Source: Gautieria morchelliformis (Eukaryota; Basidiomycota; Agaricomycetes; Gomphales; Gomphaceae). Taken from it: a DNA stretch of 64,000 bases. The notes under the pieces are model-generated. The model was not told the origin of the DNA and ran no database searches. It saw only the letters and a program-made list of their open reading frames with translations. Position 1 is the stretch's first letter; every line of letters starts with the position of its first letter. Positions 1-10,567 of this stretch are shown one piece after another. Location: NCBI GenBank assembly GCA_015179125.1, contig WHVA01000083.1, forward strand, positions 1-64,000, written 5' to 3'. Position numbers and translations under genes: made by a program.

Positions 1-259
1 TAAGGTAGAACAATGGCAAAGAACAAGGGTCGGGAAATCATATCTGACAACGAACTACAAGGGTGACCGGATATATGGTTTTGATGGATGGCGAGGTGGG
101 TCCGGTGGGTCCGAGTAATAGAGTCGAAAGAACAAGGGAAATGTACAAGGGGCGAAATGTCGGAAATGTCGGAGGGGCGGAACGTGTGGCGGAACTATTG
201 GAGAGGCGGAATGTATGGCGGAACTGAGGGTCGGAAATCGGAAATGAACGGTCGTAACA
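1..259 (-). mobile_element. Ty3/gypsy LTR fragment (Gypsy-2 family)
   Basis: This fossil LTR end is cut by the window's left edge. It matches, in the same orientation, the right part (about 27064-27324) of the 674-bp LTR at 26651-27324, including the terminal GTAACA. The minus-strand reading is inferred from that copy, where a gag start follows the LTR on the minus strand. Whether it is a solo LTR or part of a longer element to the left cannot be seen. About 26 bases of unassigned sequence separate it from the LINE that follows. Confidence 0.75.
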
Positions 260-285
260 TTCTCCCATAGATAGGACCGCTCTTT

Positions 286-3200
286 CACACCACTTTCACA
301 CTGCATGTGTACCCGGCACAGTGGAAGGACTCTGTCACAAAGGTCCTAAGAAAGCCTGGGAAAGCCGACTATACCATCCCCAGAGCATACAGGCCAATAG
401 CCCTCCTTGGCATGCTAGGCAAGATACTATCAGGGTGCATAGCCAAGGATATCATAAAGATGGCCAAAAGGCACTCACTCTTGCCAGACAACCACTATGG
501 ATGTCGGCCAGGTCGTTTTAGATTAAAATATTAAGTGATGCCTTTAGCAAACGAATTCTATTGCTTAGCGGTTGGGACCGCTATATTCGTCCCTCTCCTG
601 TGTGCTGACTAAGCCCCTTGAGACGCGTCCGGCACTGATGGATGGAAGTCACGTGACTGTGTCGACGGGAAAATGGTGTCGATCTAAGGAATAACTAAGT
701 CAAAAGGCTTCGCTTTTGAGGTAGTCTAGAGTAAGCAGTAATAATGAACTCTCAATGAAGAATTGGAGTAAACTATCGAGATCTAAGTTCTGTAGCTATC
801 AAACAAGACTACAGTGACTTCAGGGGGTGAAACAGTTGATTCTGGATGATTTATTCATACATTCGTAGTAGCTACTTATACTATATTAGTGGTAACTACT
901 AGTGTTCGAGATAGTGAGTCAATGGGTCGAAAAACTACTTGTAACTAGAGGGGTGACTAATTATAGTCATAAAGTCATGGGAGTGATGGGGATAGTGTCA
1001 GGGTTGTTTAAACTTTGGAATAGAGTCTTGTACCTATTATACAAAGCCCCTGTCTACATGGTGTCAAGATAGTAGTCAGCTTGTCGTGTCATGGAGTCCA
1101 ATAGAAAATAGAAATTAAATCTGTCCTGCCTAGCATAAATGCTAGGCTTGGTGATGGGGCCGTTGTCTCTGTGCCTCTTCTGTGGGGCAGCTAACTGAGT
1201 ACATGTATTATGGATGACATTCTGAAGTCACTCCACAATGTCCGGTGCTCCTGCGCAGTCTTCATTCCTCTGCGGCATTTGGTGCCCACACCTCCTCGGT
1301 GCCTGTGGCCTGGCACCTGTCGACGTCATGGCCAATACCATCAGTCGATAGGCGCGCTGTCTCTGATCGGCTGCACGTGGTCGACACCCGTGTCCCTGTA
1401 TCTTATCTAATCTGTAGATAAGATAGCTATTCGTGATGTCGTGTATCTGTCGTCTGTGTTGACGTCCGTCGGAAGTGTTGTTACTATTCCTTCTTAATCG
1501 TTTTTCTTTCTTTTCTTTTATTAGCTTCTTTGTACATAGATGACTTGGAATAAAATAATTGCGTCTATCATAACAGGTCGGACACCACTGATGCAATACA
1601 TCATGCAGTCAAAGCAGCCAAGGACACGCAGCGAAGGGGAAAGGTCCTAGGGCACTCTTTCCAGATATAAAGGGGCTCTCCCTAGTGTCATTCTAAGCAG
1701 GCTTACTCACAACATGAGATGCAGGGGTATCCCAAGTGAGTATATGGAATAGATGCACATCAAAATCCAGGGACGACACACCACACTCAGTTTCAATGAC
1801 TACAGCATGGAGGCCATGCAGATCAGGAAGGGTATGGACCAAGGATGCCCACTGCCAGCAGTGACATATCTCTTCTACAATGCCACTTTGTGGAAATCGC
1901 GAACAAGGGCAATGGCAAGAGCATCATAGGTTTTGTCAATGACACAACCCTCCTGGCAGAAGGTGTGGACTTTGAGGAAGCATTCAAGAAGCTGGCCAGC
2001 ATGATGACAAAGGACGGTGGTGGGCGAGACTGGGCTAAGACTCATGACTGTACACTGTACTTTCATGCTGGACAAGTTTGGGCTGATGGGATTTTCTATG
2101 AAACATGAAAAAGACCCCATGATGGCCAAGAACACCAGGCCAGTGACAAGGCTGACCATCATGATAGGACAGCACACCATACACCCAGCCATCATACACA
2201 AGTTCCTAGGGGTAATCCTCGGTCAAGAGCTTCACTTCAAAGAGCATGTGAACTATGCAGTACAAAAAGGGAACAAGTGGATGGGGAGATACAGGAGGCT
2301 TGCAAGGACAGCAAAGGGGGTAACAGCTAAGGACATGAGAAAATATTACCTAGCCATAGATATCCCAAAGATGCTATACGCAGCTGGCATTTTTCTTATA
2401 CCAGGCATGGCACGCTGAAAAGGAACAAAAGGGTATATCAACAAGCTGGCTAGAGTGCAGAGGCACACCATGCTTGCTATCACAGGGGCGATGAGATCCA
2501 CAGCAACTGACACCCTTGATGCGCATGCCAACCTGCTTTCATTCCACCTGCTACTTGCAAAGGTAATCCACAGAGCCGCAACATGGATCACATGCCTGCC
2601 AGACAGACACCTCTTAGCAAAGCATGCTGCCAGAGCCGCAAAGCACTACGTCTGGAGACACAGGTGGCCACTACATGAGATACAACACAGCAGCAGAGTG
2701 CAACCAGACTGAATGGAGAAGATAGAGACAATGGTGATGGGCCCCAAGTAAGCACCCATGTTCAAGATGGTCCTAGCACAGAAGAAGGAGCAAGCAATTG
2801 CACAGATCAAGAAAAACCTGGTGGATGTCAAGGTCTTCATGGATGGCTCCAGCATAGACAGTGGTGCTGTACAGGGGAGGGCATAGAGGCCAGAGTTGCA
2901 TGGCTGTACCTAGGGACTGATGAGGAACACACAGTCTTCAAGGCAGAGATAGCTGGGCCACACTGGGGGCAAAGATGCTAAGAGAGGAAAGGGGAGTGAG
3001 CTACACCATTGCACTGGACAGTCAGGCAGCAATACAGACGACAAGGGGAGAAAAGGTGGTGTCCGGTCAGTACATTTCAATGCTCTGTACCGGCAGATGG
3101 ATGCAGTCACAAAGCTGCAAAAAAGAGCAAAGGTAACGATGCAGTGGGTGATGGGCCATGAAGGGGTCAAGGGCCATGAGCAGATGGACGTGGAGGCCAA

Positions 3201-3490
3201 TAAGGTAGTGGCAGGGAAGACGAGCAAGGAGGAAGTGTTACCAATTGAGTGCCATGGGATCCTACCTGTCAGCAAGTCCACCAAGCTCCATACCACAAAG
3301 GGTTAAAAAACCAAGTGCAACAGCTGTTCCAAAGGTGTCCCAGAGCTAAGTTTGCACATGAGTATGATCCGTCAATGCCCTCACTGGCCTTTGCCAAGTT
3401 CAGCAATACCCTAGCATAAAGACATGCAACCCTCCAGGTGCAGTTATGCATGGGGCATATTCAGCTCAACAAACACCTATACAACATGGG
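286..3490 (+). pseudogene. LINE-E ORF2 remnant (RT and RNase H)
   Basis: The coding remnant of LINE-E spreads over all three plus frames. Readable blocks are RT fingers/palm (307-515), palm after the insertion (1581-1740, with a GMDQGCPLPA block near 1835), a thumb-like region with HKFLGVILGQELHFKEH (about 2017-2418) and KGYINKLARVQRH (about 2425-2460), the linker to RNase H (2455-2712) and the RNase H end (3097-3306). Several in-frame stops and frameshifts separate the blocks, and the FVDD-type active-site block is degraded (near 1930). No endonuclease or ORF1 is present. It is certainly non-functional. Confidence 0.85.
516..1575. mobile_element. 1.06-kb solo-LTR-like insertion in LINE-E
   Basis: This segment splits the RT reading between CRPGR and the following block. 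It is flanked by GGTCG at 511-515 and 1576-1580, a 5-bp direct repeat of LTR-element type. The right end reads CATAACA, preceded by a pyrimidine-rich stretch and an AATAAA-like block, as in an LTR. The left end (TTTTAGATT) is not a clean TG terminus. No coding potential was found, and it contains a small palindrome near 1128-1146. Family unassigned; a fossil. Confidence 0.55.
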
Positions 3491-3505
3491 GAAAGTTGAC
3501 TCACA

Positions 3506-3622
3506 TCGACATGGTCCAGACAGGCATGGATCGCCTGGGATAGGAGGTGAGTCCTGCGAAACCTTCGAGGTAATGCATATTCACGCACTCTGACAGGTCC
3601 CTTATGCAGGGAGCAAGCAAAC
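3506..3622. other. Unassigned piece left of solo LTR
   Basis: Nothing recognisable lies between the fading end of LINE-E and the solo LTR at 3623. It probably belongs to the decayed element continued at 4906-5276 and 6548-6920. Confidence 0.3.
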
Positions 3623-4905
3623 TGTCATGACACGTTTATTTCTCATATTCAGGTGCTCTGTCCTACCATTTGTCACTCCATCTCCGTGTTCGTTCCGATC
3701 GCCATTGTCATGTTCGGCAACCAATTCTCGCTGTTCGCAACAATGACCATGGTTATGCCGTCAACGAGCGATCGATGTCTTCGGGCTAACTTAGCAGTCA
3801 TTGTTGGGCCTATCACCTCCTCTCCTCGGCCCTCTTCCGATGGTGTTCTGACAATCGGATTGCCATGACCTATGTATTTCCTGCACCTTGCTACCCCCAT
3901 TCCCTCGTTCGCTACTCCTCCTCCGTGTTCGCTCGGCTTCGCCCCTCCCTTCGGCCACGCCTCCTCTATGTTCTCTCCATTCACCCTTCGCCGCATTTCA
4001 CCGAACCGCTATTCGCTGCTCGCACATTTCGCCAACAAGGCACGCCATCAAATACGATCAATACCATTTACCCGGCATGATGATTCATCACTAACCCCAT
4101 CATCTTCTTAAATCCAACCCCTTTGGGTTTTCGTATGGCCAAAGTATGTTCACGGAGCGTTCCTTCCATAGGTCGTGTGGGATCGACCCAGTGGACGAAG
4201 AGTCCGTGCAGGGTGACATGTATGCGGGTCCCAAGACATGGTTTCGTACATAAGTACCTTCGCCACCTTTACTCTCCGTCGTTTCATGTTCGCACCCCTC
4301 CCTCACTCTATTGTATGTATTGTATGTTTATTCCATCTCCTTAGTATCATGACTGCGCACCCCTATCCAACCCTGACTCGTGACGGCCTCTTTCCTATTC
4401 GCTGATACCGTACGAGCATTCGATATAAGTAGTTTACATTCGCATGTATATTCCCCAGTTCAATTATCATACGTCGTTTATCTTGTGCAGCTTTGAACTC
4501 ACCGTGGTCATCATCCTAAGCCTTCTCTTAGAGATTCCCATCTTCGACTAGCAAAGGACTTAGGCATCACTGGTGAGTTCTCATACTTCATCTTCGTTAC
4601 CTTAGCCTTCGAACCATTTTCTGTGCTGTTGGCGAAGGGCTCCAAAGGAGCACCTTCGCCAGTGAAGGGATTGTCGAGACTTAGACAGCCCTTCCGTGAG
4701 ACCTTGCACATTACATCGTCAAGAGTCACGGGCTATTTCACTACGACTGTAGATAGGGTGAGACCCGTTTAGGCAAACCCTCTTATCTTGTGAACATTCA
4801 TTGGTTCACCTATTCGCCGAATGGCATACTTATTTGCACAAGTTAATCAGGCATTCGCTGTGTTCACTAATACACGATATTAACGCTTGAAAACCAATCT
4901 TGACA
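3623..4905. mobile_element. Solo LTR S1 (TTCG-rich family)
   Basis: A 1283-bp segment with ends TGTCATGAC and CTTGACA, flanked on both sides by CAAAC (3618-3622 and 4906-4910), a 5-bp target duplication. It is colinear with the second copy at 5277-6547. The sequence is strikingly rich in TTCG/TTCGCC words. It contains a degenerate internal duplication (a second TGxCATGAC start near 3862) and a hairpin near 4631-4660 (GGCGAAGG paired with CCTTCGCC). The short ORFs inside are not coding. It is a fossil LTR without its internal region; superfamily undetermined. Confidence 0.8.
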
Positions 4906-5276
4906 CAAACGACCCAAATGGCAATCCTCGTAGTCCTTGACAATAGATATGAGGACCTTCGGCTTTTGCGCTAGGTCGTGAAATCCTTGCTTGTTCTGTA
5001 AATAGGCCTGTTACATCACGGTGTGAGTACTCCACTGCAATCACTTTGGCCTGCTGGGAACATGTACTCACCCATTGCTCCTGGCAGGAGTTTCAACGGT
5101 GCTTGGCCTTGGGCTCTTTGTGTGCTTGAAGAGCCTTTTGGATGTCATTGAGCATGGCAGTCTCTCATTGCTTTATTTCATTGACCTGGTGCAGTGCTTT
5201 ACTGAACTGCATCAGGGCTACTCCCATGTCATTAAGCCTGTTGCCCATGTGTGTGTGCTTGACACCTGTGAGGGTG
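4906..5276 (-). other. Decayed element between two solo LTRs
   Basis: This stretch hosts both solo LTRs. Its minus strand continues from 6548-6920, since both sides of each LTR share the target duplication. The minus-strand translation gives short polar, helical, Gag/ORF1-like blocks (for example MGNRLNDMGVALMQFSKA near 5250-5200), without a diagnostic domain. It is a fossil, heavily broken, of uncertain class. Confidence 0.4.
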
Positions 5277-6547
5277 TGTCATGACGCGTTTATTTCCTAT
5301 ACCCAGTAGCTCTGTCCTCCCCTTCATCACTCCACTTCTACGTTCGCTCCGTTCGCCCTTCGCCGAGTTCGCCAAACAACCTTGGCTACTCGCATCATTC
5401 ACCATGGCCAGGCCATCAGAGCACCATCAACGTCCTTTGGCTGGCTTGATAGTTCATCACTGGTCCTCTCACCCCCTTGGCTCAACCCCCTTTGGATGTT
5501 CCTCTGGCCGGATTGTCATGACCCATGTATTTCTTGCACCCAGCTATCCCTGTTTTCCCTCTACCACTCCTCATTCGTGTTCGCTCGGCTTCGCCCTGCC
5601 CCCTGACCACACCTCATCTATGACTGATGCATTCACCCTTCGCCACATTCGCCGAACGACCATTCGCTGTTCGCATCATTCGCCAGCAGGCACACCATCA
5701 AACACGATCAACATCCTCTACCTGGCGTGATGGTTCATCACTGGCCCCATCATCTTCCCGACGCAACCCCTTTAGGTGTTCACATGGCCAGGACACATTC
5801 GTGGGGCGCCCTAACCGTAGATCGTGTGGGATCAGCCCAGCAGATGAAGAGTCCATGCAGGGCAACATATATGCAGGTCTCAAGGCGTGTTTTCATACAT
5901 AGATAGGTGCCTTCGTCGTCTTTTCACCCCATCGTTTCACATTCGCACTCCTCCTTCTTTCTATTGTATACATGTTTTATCTTTTCTGTATCCTGACTGC
6001 GCACCCCTATCCAACCCTGACACAAGATGGCCTCTTTCCTATTCGCTAGCATCATACGAGCATTCGGTATAACTAGTCTACATTCGCATGTATATCCCCC
6101 AGTTCAATTATCATACGTCTATCTTGTGCAAAACTTGACCTCACTGTGACCATTGTCTTGAGCCCTCTCCTATAGATTCTTATCTTCGACCGGAGGAAGG
6201 CTTAAGCACCACTGGTGAGTTTCCATACTTCACCTTCATTACCTTAGCCTTCGAACTATTACCTGTGCTGTCAGCGAAGGGCTCCGAAGGAGCGCCTTCG
6301 CCGGTGAAAGGATTGTTGCTACTTAAACAACCTTTCCGTGACACCTTGCATGTTACATCATCAAGTGCCATGGGCTATTTTGCTACGACTGTAGATAGGG
6401 CAAGGTCCGTTAGGGCAGCCCTCTTATCTTCTGAACATTTATTGGTTCACCTTATTCGCCGAACGGCACACTTATTCGCACAAGTTATTCGGGCATTCAC
6501 TGTGTTCACTAATACACGATATTAACGCCTAAAAACCAATCTTGACA
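5277..6547. mobile_element. Solo LTR S2 (TTCG-rich family)
   Basis: The second, 1271-bp copy of the S1 LTR, with ends TGTCATGAC and CTTGACA. GGGTG flanks it at 5272-5276 and 6548-6552. It carries the same internal duplication (second TGTCATGAC near 5515) and the same GGCGAAGG...CCTTCGCC-type hairpin near 6274-6303. No internal region is present, so each copy is most simply the product of LTR-LTR recombination. A fossil. Confidence 0.82.
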
Positions 6548-6920
6548 GGGTGTTCCTATGCATGGTATCTGGCACCTGTTTGGTCATTGCTGCTGCCGCT
6601 GTCATGTCGTCAATGGCATCCATCCTGAAGCTCTTTTGACTTAAGCTCAAGTACTCTGAGCTCTGACTATTGTCAGTTGCTCATCTTTTACCACATCATT
6701 CCCTCTTGGGAAGGGCAGTTGACCAACTCCTTCAGTACCAAGCTCCACCTTGACTTGGGTCTCATCTCAAGACCCATGGGGATGGATGTGGCATCCTTCT
6801 TGTCTCATTCAGATGATGATGATGATGTTACTTGACCCTCCCCGTTGTTGACAGGCAAGGGCGACCTGGGGGCAAAGGCTGGCTCAGTGACACGTGCTCG
6901 GGGTGTTCCTTGTCCTCTTT
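6548..6920 (-). other. Decayed element, continuation
   Basis: The continuation, on the minus strand, of the element at 4906-5276. It contains a serine-rich stretch encoded by a (GAT)n-type run near 6810-6830 and no recognisable domain. It abuts the A-rich tail of LINE-F. Confidence 0.35.
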
Positions 6921-7304
6921 GTTTTTTTTTGTCTTCTTTTTATATCCAATTTTTTGTCTTTTGCGGCAGAGCCCTATGTAAGATGTAGCATACAGATCGC
7001 CCATCCAAATGTGAGTTATCTATCCTTCATATGTACCTTGACTTCGACATGTGTTCCTTAGGCAAAGCCCAGAGTAGGTCTGTGCCTGTGTGGGTGGGGT
7101 CATGGTTACCACGCGTCTGGTGTCATGACAGCGCTGTGTAGTGTTGTGCTGCCTCGCTGCCTTCTCTTCCCCATCCTGCTTCTTTCTGGGTTCCTTCCCT
7201 CGTCCTCTCCCACCCATGCTACTGCTTCTCCTCCTCTGGCAACTCCAGGTTTCCATATGTCTTTGCAAACCCCGTCTCATGTATAAACTGGAATAGGGCT
7301 TGGT
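6921..7304 (-). mobile_element. LINE-F, 3' end only
   Basis: A 5'-truncated LINE on the minus strand. Its 3' tail at 6947-6982 reads CTTACATAGGGCTCTGCC followed by a CAAAAGACA block and an A-rich tail. This is the tail motif shared with LINE-A, LINE-C and LINE-D. Upstream, the minus strand still encodes the last residues of ORF2 (FAKTYGNLELPEEE, matching FKDQYGNVALPP of LINE-D). The 5' truncation coincides with a 20-base G run. Non-functional. Confidence 0.75.
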
Positions 7305-7324
7305 GGGGGGGGGGGGGGGGGGGG
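7305..7324. repeat. Homopolymer of 20 G
   Basis: An uninterrupted run of G at the truncation point of LINE-F. Its exact length should not be trusted in any assembly. Confidence 0.9.
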
Positions 7325-8120
7325 AAGAGACCAATGGCGCATGCCGCCACCGGTTGCCCCAGTCAGCTAGGACATATGGTTCAGTGTTGAACCGCATCCA
7401 GAGCCGGCCACCCTCACAGGCGGCCACAAAACCCCAAGGAGATTTCTCGCAAGCTGGTCATATCAGAGGCTGACTCTGAAACGCAAGCCTAGAGCCTGAG
7501 GCCAAGCACTGGCAGCGGAAAGAAGCCGCCGCGGCGAGCCACCACACGCAGGCCCTTGAGCTGCTCCACCACGGGACCAGTGGAGTGTCCATCAACCGGT
7601 GTTGAACCATCCACCAAGACTGGGTATGGATGTCCCACTGATTTATCAGAGGGTTTGTTCCCGCAGTGATTAGATCAATCCATCCATAGTCATATAACTC
7701 ATAGATGTTATGAATGGGGCATGATATATTCAAATTTCGAGAGCATGTCAGATGAAAGAAACAAAGCACAAATAGCCCACGTGAATAAGGCTAGAGAATA
7801 GGCATGGTGCATACGAGAGAGTGAATAGCGTCTTTATCAAAGGGTAGGCGGTGAGACCACGGTAAGGTCAGCTGAGGTCATTATCGGCACAGAAACTATC
7901 ATCCGAACCCATGCCACCACCCGGGCCATGGCAAGTCTAGTGACGACGGGTCAAGCTACGAGACTGCGGCTGACTGAAATTTGCCGTTAGCACACAATGA
8001 TCAGACGCATTAATGTCATGAGAAATCTCATGCCTGGGTAGGGTCGAAGAGGAAGGGTAGGAATGACCGTGTGGTTCCTCTAAGCTGCTGCATAATGGTC
8101 AGCCGGCACTGTCGTGGAAA
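7325..8120. other. Downstream region of G1, repeated at other modules
   Basis: No gene is seen. From about 7650 the sequence repeats, with moderate divergence, at 16190-16686, 62700-63203 and, inverted, at 23174-23560. It is the 3' flank of each G copy. Landmarks are AACAAAGCACAAATAGCC and the ACCCGGGCCATGGCAA-type block. Confidence 0.6.
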
Positions 8121-9842
8121 TCATACTGGTATGTCGTACTCAACATCCGTATCTTCCTCACTATTCCCCGAATGTGGGACACAAGACAGCGGTGCCAGCA
8201 AAGACCTTTGACAGATATGAAAAGCAGAAAACGCCGCACAAGCTGGACATACGTTGTCTGTCTTTGCTGGTAGTTGGAGGGGCCTGTGTTCGCCTGACTC
8301 CCGCTGCTTGACGAATTGTTAAATGTTACACTACGGACACAGACTGACTAGCATGTACTGACGTGATGTGGTGTGACCTAGAACTTTGACCAACGTGTTG
8401 TCCACGGCTGTCCGTGGAAAAAGCGAAGATTGGCAAATGAACTTTGCCCCGATCCATCAATGCTTACCTGCTAGAACTACTACTGGATGCGACACGTCCG
8501 AGATTGGCTTCACTGTGTCCATAGCCATGGTGGGTAATAAATTCCATCTCAGAAAGTGACAGTAATACATCGTCGGTGAGATGAGTGCTTACCTTCGTGA
8601 ACTGTCGGGGCCAAACGCCTCCGTTTGATGACGAACATGACCAGGCTTCCAGGCATTCCCATCATAGGGCGCGTGCTTCAAAGAGGTCGCGTTACTTTCC
8701 GCCGTGTTGTGGCTGTGAATTGAAAGGCTGTCCAAGGGGAATCACAATGCGAACAGTTAGCTCGATATATGTATTGGATCTATGTTACTACCGTTCGCTG
8801 CTGGCCTGTGAAACTGACTCCACATCAAAGCTGGGATTACTACGCCCAGAGTCGGTCGAAGTTCGCTGCGTTGCAGCTGGTGTCGTATACCGAGTTACTC
8901 GTCCGGGAGGTGGAGGAAGGCCTGAAGATGTCGACGTTCGATCTGGCGGAGGAGAGGAGACGTGGAGAGAAAACGGGGAGTGTGAGTGAGGGGTGGCCGT
9001 GGATTTCCCCTTCGTTGGTGGCGATTCCTGGGCTAGCTTCTTCACTCTGCAAAATGCAATAAGTGTCAAGTATAGGAACTCGTGGAGTGGCCAGAGAAAA
9101 CAGTCATTCATTGGGAGATTAGCGCGTACATATCACTGTTGGACATGATAGGCCTATTGATGAGCATTTTTTTTCTCTCTTCGAGCTATCAACGCTTAGT
9201 CAATAAGCACAAATTGCCTCGCTAATGCGATTATTCACCTCTTTACCTTTAGCACAGTTAGCAATATGGAAATCAACAAGAAATGTAGACTTACGTTTCT
9301 GCTCTTGCGCTTCAAGCTATGCCATCATCAGTACTTAATGATCGAACGGTTCCCTATTCCGATCACTTCACCTGCTTCCCTTTACGATAGTCAAGATCTT
9401 ACTTAGTACCTGACAAGAAATATGTACTTACGTTTCATCTCTTCATCAGATCTCTCCTGGAGACGGCCGAGCTTATTCCATACATAGACCAAAAATGACA
9501 AAGGGTTAGCTCACCTTAAATTCCCGCTTGGTGTGGGCGATGTGATCCCGCACAGACTCGACAGTTCCAACATCGCTTGTCGCTTTCTTCCACCAATTCT
9601 TCTTCAATTCTTCCTCAATAATCTTGAGGTCTTTCTTCGCGCTTTGCAAGTGCTATCAAACGATTCAACCGATATCTGTGTTGGATAGCTTACTCATCTG
9701 CTTGGTCGCGTGTCGCCTGCGCAATCTCTGAGGATGTCGTCCCGGCTTTCTCCCGCTGGTCAACATATCCATTCAAATCCGCCATTTCTGCTGTGGCCAC
9801 TCGGTGTGTCTTCTTAGTTTCACCGTTGGGATTGAACTTCAT
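8121..9842 (-). CDS. G1, uncharacterised coiled-coil protein gene
   Basis: An intron-rich gene, read by comparison with its inverted copy G3. The start ATG is at 9842-9840 (MKFNPNGETKK) and the stop is at 8123-8121 after EEDTDVEYDIPV. Exon 1 is polar and helical (YVDQREKAGTTS). Exon 3 contains LGRLQERSDEEMK. Exon 4 is a 22-nt microexon (9295-9316, LEAQEQK), and exon 5 contains LEERKKMLINR. Then comes a Pro/Ser/Thr-rich exon, Ser/Gln-rich exons and an acidic C-terminus. Donors are mostly GTAAGY, including an intact GTAAGC near 8596 that is mutated in G3. As I read it, the exon 1/exon 2 junction is one base out of frame relative to G3, so this copy may be impaired. No domain of known function was recognised. 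It is transcribed divergently from K1. Confidence 0.6.
9295..9316 (-). other. 22-nt microexon of G1
   Basis: Bounded by ...GCATAG on the acceptor side and GTAAGT on the donor side (minus strand). The same 22-nt exon, with one difference, is at 21969-21990 in G3. Conservation of both splice sites in two inverted copies supports it. Confidence 0.65.
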
Positions 9843-10567
9843 GGCTCAAAGTGCAGAAGAGGCCGAACTGTGGGCGATTGCCAGTTTAGCTGCACTCGAG
9901 ACTTACGATCTGATCTTTTATGCTTGGAACCCGGGTGAGCATCCGACAGCCGCATTGCAGGTGCCACCTAGGGAGTCATTGAATCATATGTAACTCTATA
10001 GACAAGAACAATGAGAACAATGCACGCGGCAATGCAATAGCTGCAAATGCTTCTGGCATTTGACAGGTACCGCCTTCGACCAGATAACCGAGAATCATAG
10101 TTGCCCACGGCCTGAGCACGGGACCCCGGTGAAGTGGTAAGCGGGTGGCTCTCGCTTGTGAACATGGACTACTAATCCATTCTTGGTTTGCTTGCCATAC
10201 GCTTCCTTTACTATAAAGACACTAAGTGTATAGTCACAGCTTGTATATAGACTCAGTACGCTTGCGGCACTTCACTATACAACTTGTGTGCTTGATGCAC
10301 AAGGGGGTATTGTGGCTCACAATGATCAGTGGCGCGCCACAGATGTAGTTGATCGGGGAACCATCTATAATACATTCAATGTTGCAAATTTCAGTGATGA
10401 GCCACACTCGATCCATGGCCCGTGGCCCGGTGTATTGAGAAGCGCTGACATCGCGTCGATTATCCTTATCTGTCCACGAACCGGGCAATTGGCATGTGAT
10501 TTACGAGTCGACAATGGCAAAGCGCTGCATGTCCGCATGCGGAAACAAGACGGGAAGCTGAATATAT
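9843..10567. promoter_or_regulatory. Divergent G1/K1 intergenic region
   Basis: The shared upstream region of G1 (minus) and K1 (plus). It is repeated in inverted order between K3 and G3 (about 20711-21445). It includes the palindrome at 10329-10340 and decayed first-exon sequence of K1 from about 10490. A TATA-like CTATAAAG lies near 10212. Regulation from a common region is inferred from geometry only. Confidence 0.5.
10329..10340. promoter_or_regulatory. GTGGCGCGCCAC palindrome
   Basis: A perfect 12-bp palindrome upstream of K1. Identical 12-mers lie at 12736, 18088, 20905, 52415 and 52581, all in module non-coding DNA. A dimeric transcription-factor site is one explanation. Confidence 0.5.

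Larger units (their letters stand above)
286..3505 (+). mobile_element. LINE-E, decayed Tad1/I-type LINE
   Basis: This is a 5'-truncated LINE, recognised by colinear protein similarity to LINE-A and LINE-C in the window. It starts inside the reverse transcriptase (YPAQWKDSVTKVLRKPGKAD near 310), runs through the RNase H region (VFMDGSSIDSG near 2835, GHEGVKGHE near 3160) and fades just before the C-terminal zinc motif, near 3500. The 3' UTR and poly-A tail are missing. A 1.06-kb element at 516-1575 interrupts it. It has far fewer CpG dinucleotides than the other LINEs here, as expected if old methylated CpGs have decayed to TpG/CpA. Confidence 0.85.

Noticed and set aside
5281-5902. Overlapping open frames inside solo LTR S2
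   Set aside because: They arise from TTCG-rich repeats, differ from the frames in S1, and contain no domain.
7020-7427. 135-codon minus frame as a host gene
   Set aside because: It covers LINE-F 3' UTR and the G run; the recognisable ORF2 end is in another frame.
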